DNA from: Isochrysis galbana
Lineage: Eukaryota > Haptophyta > Isochrysidales > Isochrysidaceae
Assembly: GCA_018136815.1 (NCBI GenBank)
Contig: CM030945.1
Location: forward strand, 470,605-534,604
DNA: 64,000 nucleotides
Reading direction: 5' to 3'
Notes under the pieces: generated by a model
Told to the model about the DNA's origin: nothing
Database searches by the model: none
What the model saw: the letters and a program-made list of their open reading frames with translations, nothing else
Position numbers and translations under genes: made by a program
Shown here: piece after piece, positions 62,231-64,000 of the stretch
Layout of the letters: each line of letters starts with the position of its first letter
How positions within the stretch are numbered: position 1 is the stretch's first letter

Positions 62231-62600
62231 AATGTCCGCCCCGCCGCCTCACTGCCTCACTCTGCCTCTCCCAAGCCCGTCTCCCTGCCTCCTCTGGAGA
62301 CGGGTGAGCCCGTCATGATGAGCCCGTCCCCAACTTCCGCCGCGCCTCTCGCCGTATCCCTTCCGTCTCCTGTGTTCCCTTCTAAGGTAGTGGTAACCTC
62401 GGATCCGTCAGTGACCGACAGGCCCCCCAGCCCCCCAGAGGCCCGGAGGGGAATTCGAGCCTGAGGGGGAGAGCACGAGGCGCATCCCCCATGTGAACTA
62501 AGTATAAACTTAGTTGAGTATACTGGGGTATAGGTGATGGCGTGAGTCAGTACCGTGAGTACGTGTCCTTTGTAGTCAGCGGTAGTAGCCTGAATCTTCA
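62231..62600. mobile_element. LINE-related ends beside the gap
   Basis: The hairpin AACTAAG-TATAAA-CTTAGTT at 62496-62515 is a 5' end reading leftward. Bases 62520-62600 end GTAGCCTGAATCTTCA, the LINE 3' end in plus orientation, cut by the gap exactly where the T-run would follow. Confidence 0.5.
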
Positions 62601-62700
62601 NNNNNNNNNNNNNNNNNNNNNNNNNNNNNNNNNNNNNNNNNNNNNNNNNNNNNNNNNNNNNNNNNNNNNNNNNNNNNNNNNNNNNNNNNNNNNNNNNNNN
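62601..62700. other. Assembly gap (100 N)
   Basis: A nominal 100-N gap following a LINE 3' end. Confidence 0.98.
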
Positions 62701-63388
62701 TCAGAGCCTGCGACTCACTCCACCACGGCTGAGGCGATGCAGTGCCAAGTTTTCCGCAAGGCCGGAAGCTACCGATCCGCAGTGCTGTGGAGGCGTGTTG
62801 GACGAACACGTAGAGCAGATCCTCCAATGTTGCCCTCCTAGTATGACTGAGCTGGACCTCAGCGGGCACACGCACCTAACGGCGGCGTCGCTCTGGGCGC
62901 TTATCAACCACAGCCCTCAGACATTGCAGAAGCTTAGGCTCCGCGGCTGCTCGAATATCACCACCGGCTGGGATGCTGAGGTGACGAAATACGAAGCATT
63001 CCCCGATCTCCCTCAGCTCCGGCTGCTCGAGCTGTCGCACACCAATTCAAATGACCGCATTGTGGATTCCTTCCTCGGCAAGTCGCCGAGACTAGATGAG
63101 CTCTTGCTCAACTTTCTGCCTGACATCTCCGACTTAGCATTGACTCGTCTGCAATGCTCGCAGCGTGTGGGCAGCAGATTCAGGCTAGGGGTCATAGGCT
63201 CTTCGCGCATTTCTGACCAAGTCCTGAGAAGTCTGATGAAGTGGATGCCGCCGAGCCACTTGCTCTGTGACATATCCTACATTTGTAACTTTGGTGCTGC
63301 CCGCAACTGTGTCCCCCAACCATGTGGCGACGCAACGAGCGCTCTGAACGCGCTCATCGCAGCATATCACTTGGAGGAGTCAATGTGA
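62701..63388 (+). CDS. Leucine-rich-repeat protein, 3' part
   Basis: The frame from about 62780 (likely acceptor CGATCCGCAG at 62774-62783) to TGA 63386-63388 reads VLDEHVEQILQCCPPSMTEL, then LDLSGHTHLTAASLWALI, LQKLRLRGCSNITT, LRLLELSHTNSNDRIVDSFL and LDELLLNFLPDISDLALTRL. The alternating LxxLxLxxC and 'T..sL..l' pattern fits cysteine-containing (F-box/AMN1-type) LRRs, which form curved binding surfaces, often in ubiquitin ligases. Any F-box would lie upstream, in or beyond the gap. It is unrelated in detail to the LRR gene at 37897. Confidence 0.7.
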
Positions 63389-63399
63389 ATGCGCCAGAT

Positions 63400-63519
63400 G
63401 CCATGTGAATGGCAACGCGCCTGTTGCCATGTGAATGGCAACGCGCCTGTTGCCATGTGAATGGCAACGCGCCTGTTGCCATGTGAATGGCAACGCGCCT
63501 GTTGCCATGTGAATGGCAA
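63400..63519 (+). repeat. 26-bp tandem repeat made of two mini-hairpins
   Basis: Four full units and one partial, starting at 63400, 63426, 63452, 63478 and 63504. Each unit has GCCAT-GTGA-ATGGC and CAAC-GCGCCT-GTTG. A weaker related stretch (CAATGTGAATGCG) overlaps the stop codon of the LRR gene. The array would lie in its 3' untranslated region. Confidence 0.93.
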
Positions 63520-63806
63520 AAAACAACAACATGTAATCCAACAGCATGTGACTGGCCGGGCGCATGCTCAATTGTGTGACAGTATGCACCGGAGTGGCCA
63601 TTCTGCCTTCTACCGCCTGGTGAGGGGCAAGGATAGTGTGGGAGTTCATTGGACACGTGGTTGCTCGCACGACTTTCTTCAAGCACCTCCAAATTGCGCA
63701 TTGTGTTTGCATCCTATGTATCTACAATAGGGCGGTCAAACACTATTTTACTATTTTAACCCTAGTACTTCCCTTAAACCCCGTTTTCTAATGCTCGCAT
63801 TCAACC
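63520..63806. other. Spacer with a family G end
   Basis: AGGGCGGTCAAACA at 63729-63742 is followed by CTATTTTACTATTTTAACCC. No gene. Confidence 0.4.
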
Positions 63807-64000
63807 TACTTTTATAAGTGGGGGTCAATGGGGGCCTCGCGCCCCCCTCTCTCCATCGCGGACACCCCCCGGGGTGGGCCCGTACAATCAACCTCAGGGC
63901 CCTTTGGCAGGGGCTGGGCAATCAACACTCAACACTCTGGCCCAGGCCCCTAGTGGGCACGGGCCGAGACTCGCACTCCCACGCCCAGCATGGGCATGGG
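63807..64000 (+). repeat. Dispersed repeat, family E (runs off window)
   Basis: Starts ACTTTTATAAGTGGGGGTCA as at 6858 and continues to the window end, with CAATCAACACTCAACACTC and a CCATGCTGGGCGTGGG-like reverse block. Confidence 0.55.

Noticed and set aside
63400-63519. Regular hairpin repeats resembling a CRISPR array
   Set aside because: Units are directly adjacent with no spacers, there are no cas genes, and the genome is eukaryotic.

Overview
The window looks like nuclear scaffold sequence from a GC-rich, intron-bearing eukaryotic microalga. A red-lineage alga with a secondary plastid (haptophyte or pelagophyte type) fits best, but this is inference. It rests on spliceosomal introns with GT..AG borders, leaders of the signal-plus-transit type on probable plastid proteins, a PDZ/[2Fe-2S] ferredoxin fusion, an oxidoreductase with a Tat-like second leader, and no bacterial operon structure. 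Three runs of exactly 100 N (15454, 40554, 62601) are scaffold gaps, each beside repeats.

Host genes, left to right: a six-exon GH35 beta-galactosidase (2817-5894, +); an NAD(P)-binding NmrA/SDR-type protein (7990-9235, +); a leader-bearing protein of unknown function (10246-10920, +); a selenoprotein-H/Rdx-like protein lacking the redox Sec/Cys (12893-13963, -); the C-terminus of an FKBP (15554-15702, +); a secreted trypsin-like protease with one frameshift (18498-19495, -); a seven-exon HAD phosphatase/phosphoglucomutase (22314-24452, +); a four-exon PP2C phosphatase (27253-29421, -); an unrecognised protein with a 27-residue duplication (32308-33948, +); an intronless LRR protein lying between LINE fragments (37897-39609, +); a TLC-type membrane protein whose last exon runs into a LINE (40933-42305, +); gamma-SNAP (43722-44878, +); the PDZ-ferredoxin (47935-49394, +); a large single-pass membrane protein with a Cys-rich ectodomain (51831-54266, -); and the 3' part of an LRR protein (62701-63388, +). 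Exon borders were joined by homology, reading phase and GT/AG, and the phases close for every gene given with exact exons.

Much of the rest is mobile DNA. There is a hAT transposase copy (1-1902). A second hAT transposase is interrupted by a 908-bp hAT-type element with perfect ends and an 8-bp target duplication (20118-21672). Many truncated copies of one LINE family occur, with a CCHC finger, a conserved 5' hairpin and a T-tract rather than an A-tract at the 3' end. A structurally complete but pol-deleted chromovirus-like LTR retrotransposon lies at 55331-60882, with apparently identical LTRs and a 5-bp target duplication. Several short dispersed repeat families, a 203-bp satellite, a 26-bp hairpin repeat and GA/poly-G tracts near gene starts are also present. 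The genes do not form one pathway; this is ordinary eukaryotic gene neighbourhood punctuated by transposons. The most unusual items are the LRR gene between LINE fragments, the T-tailed LINE family, the GTGCGY-type splice donors and the PDZ-ferredoxin fusion.
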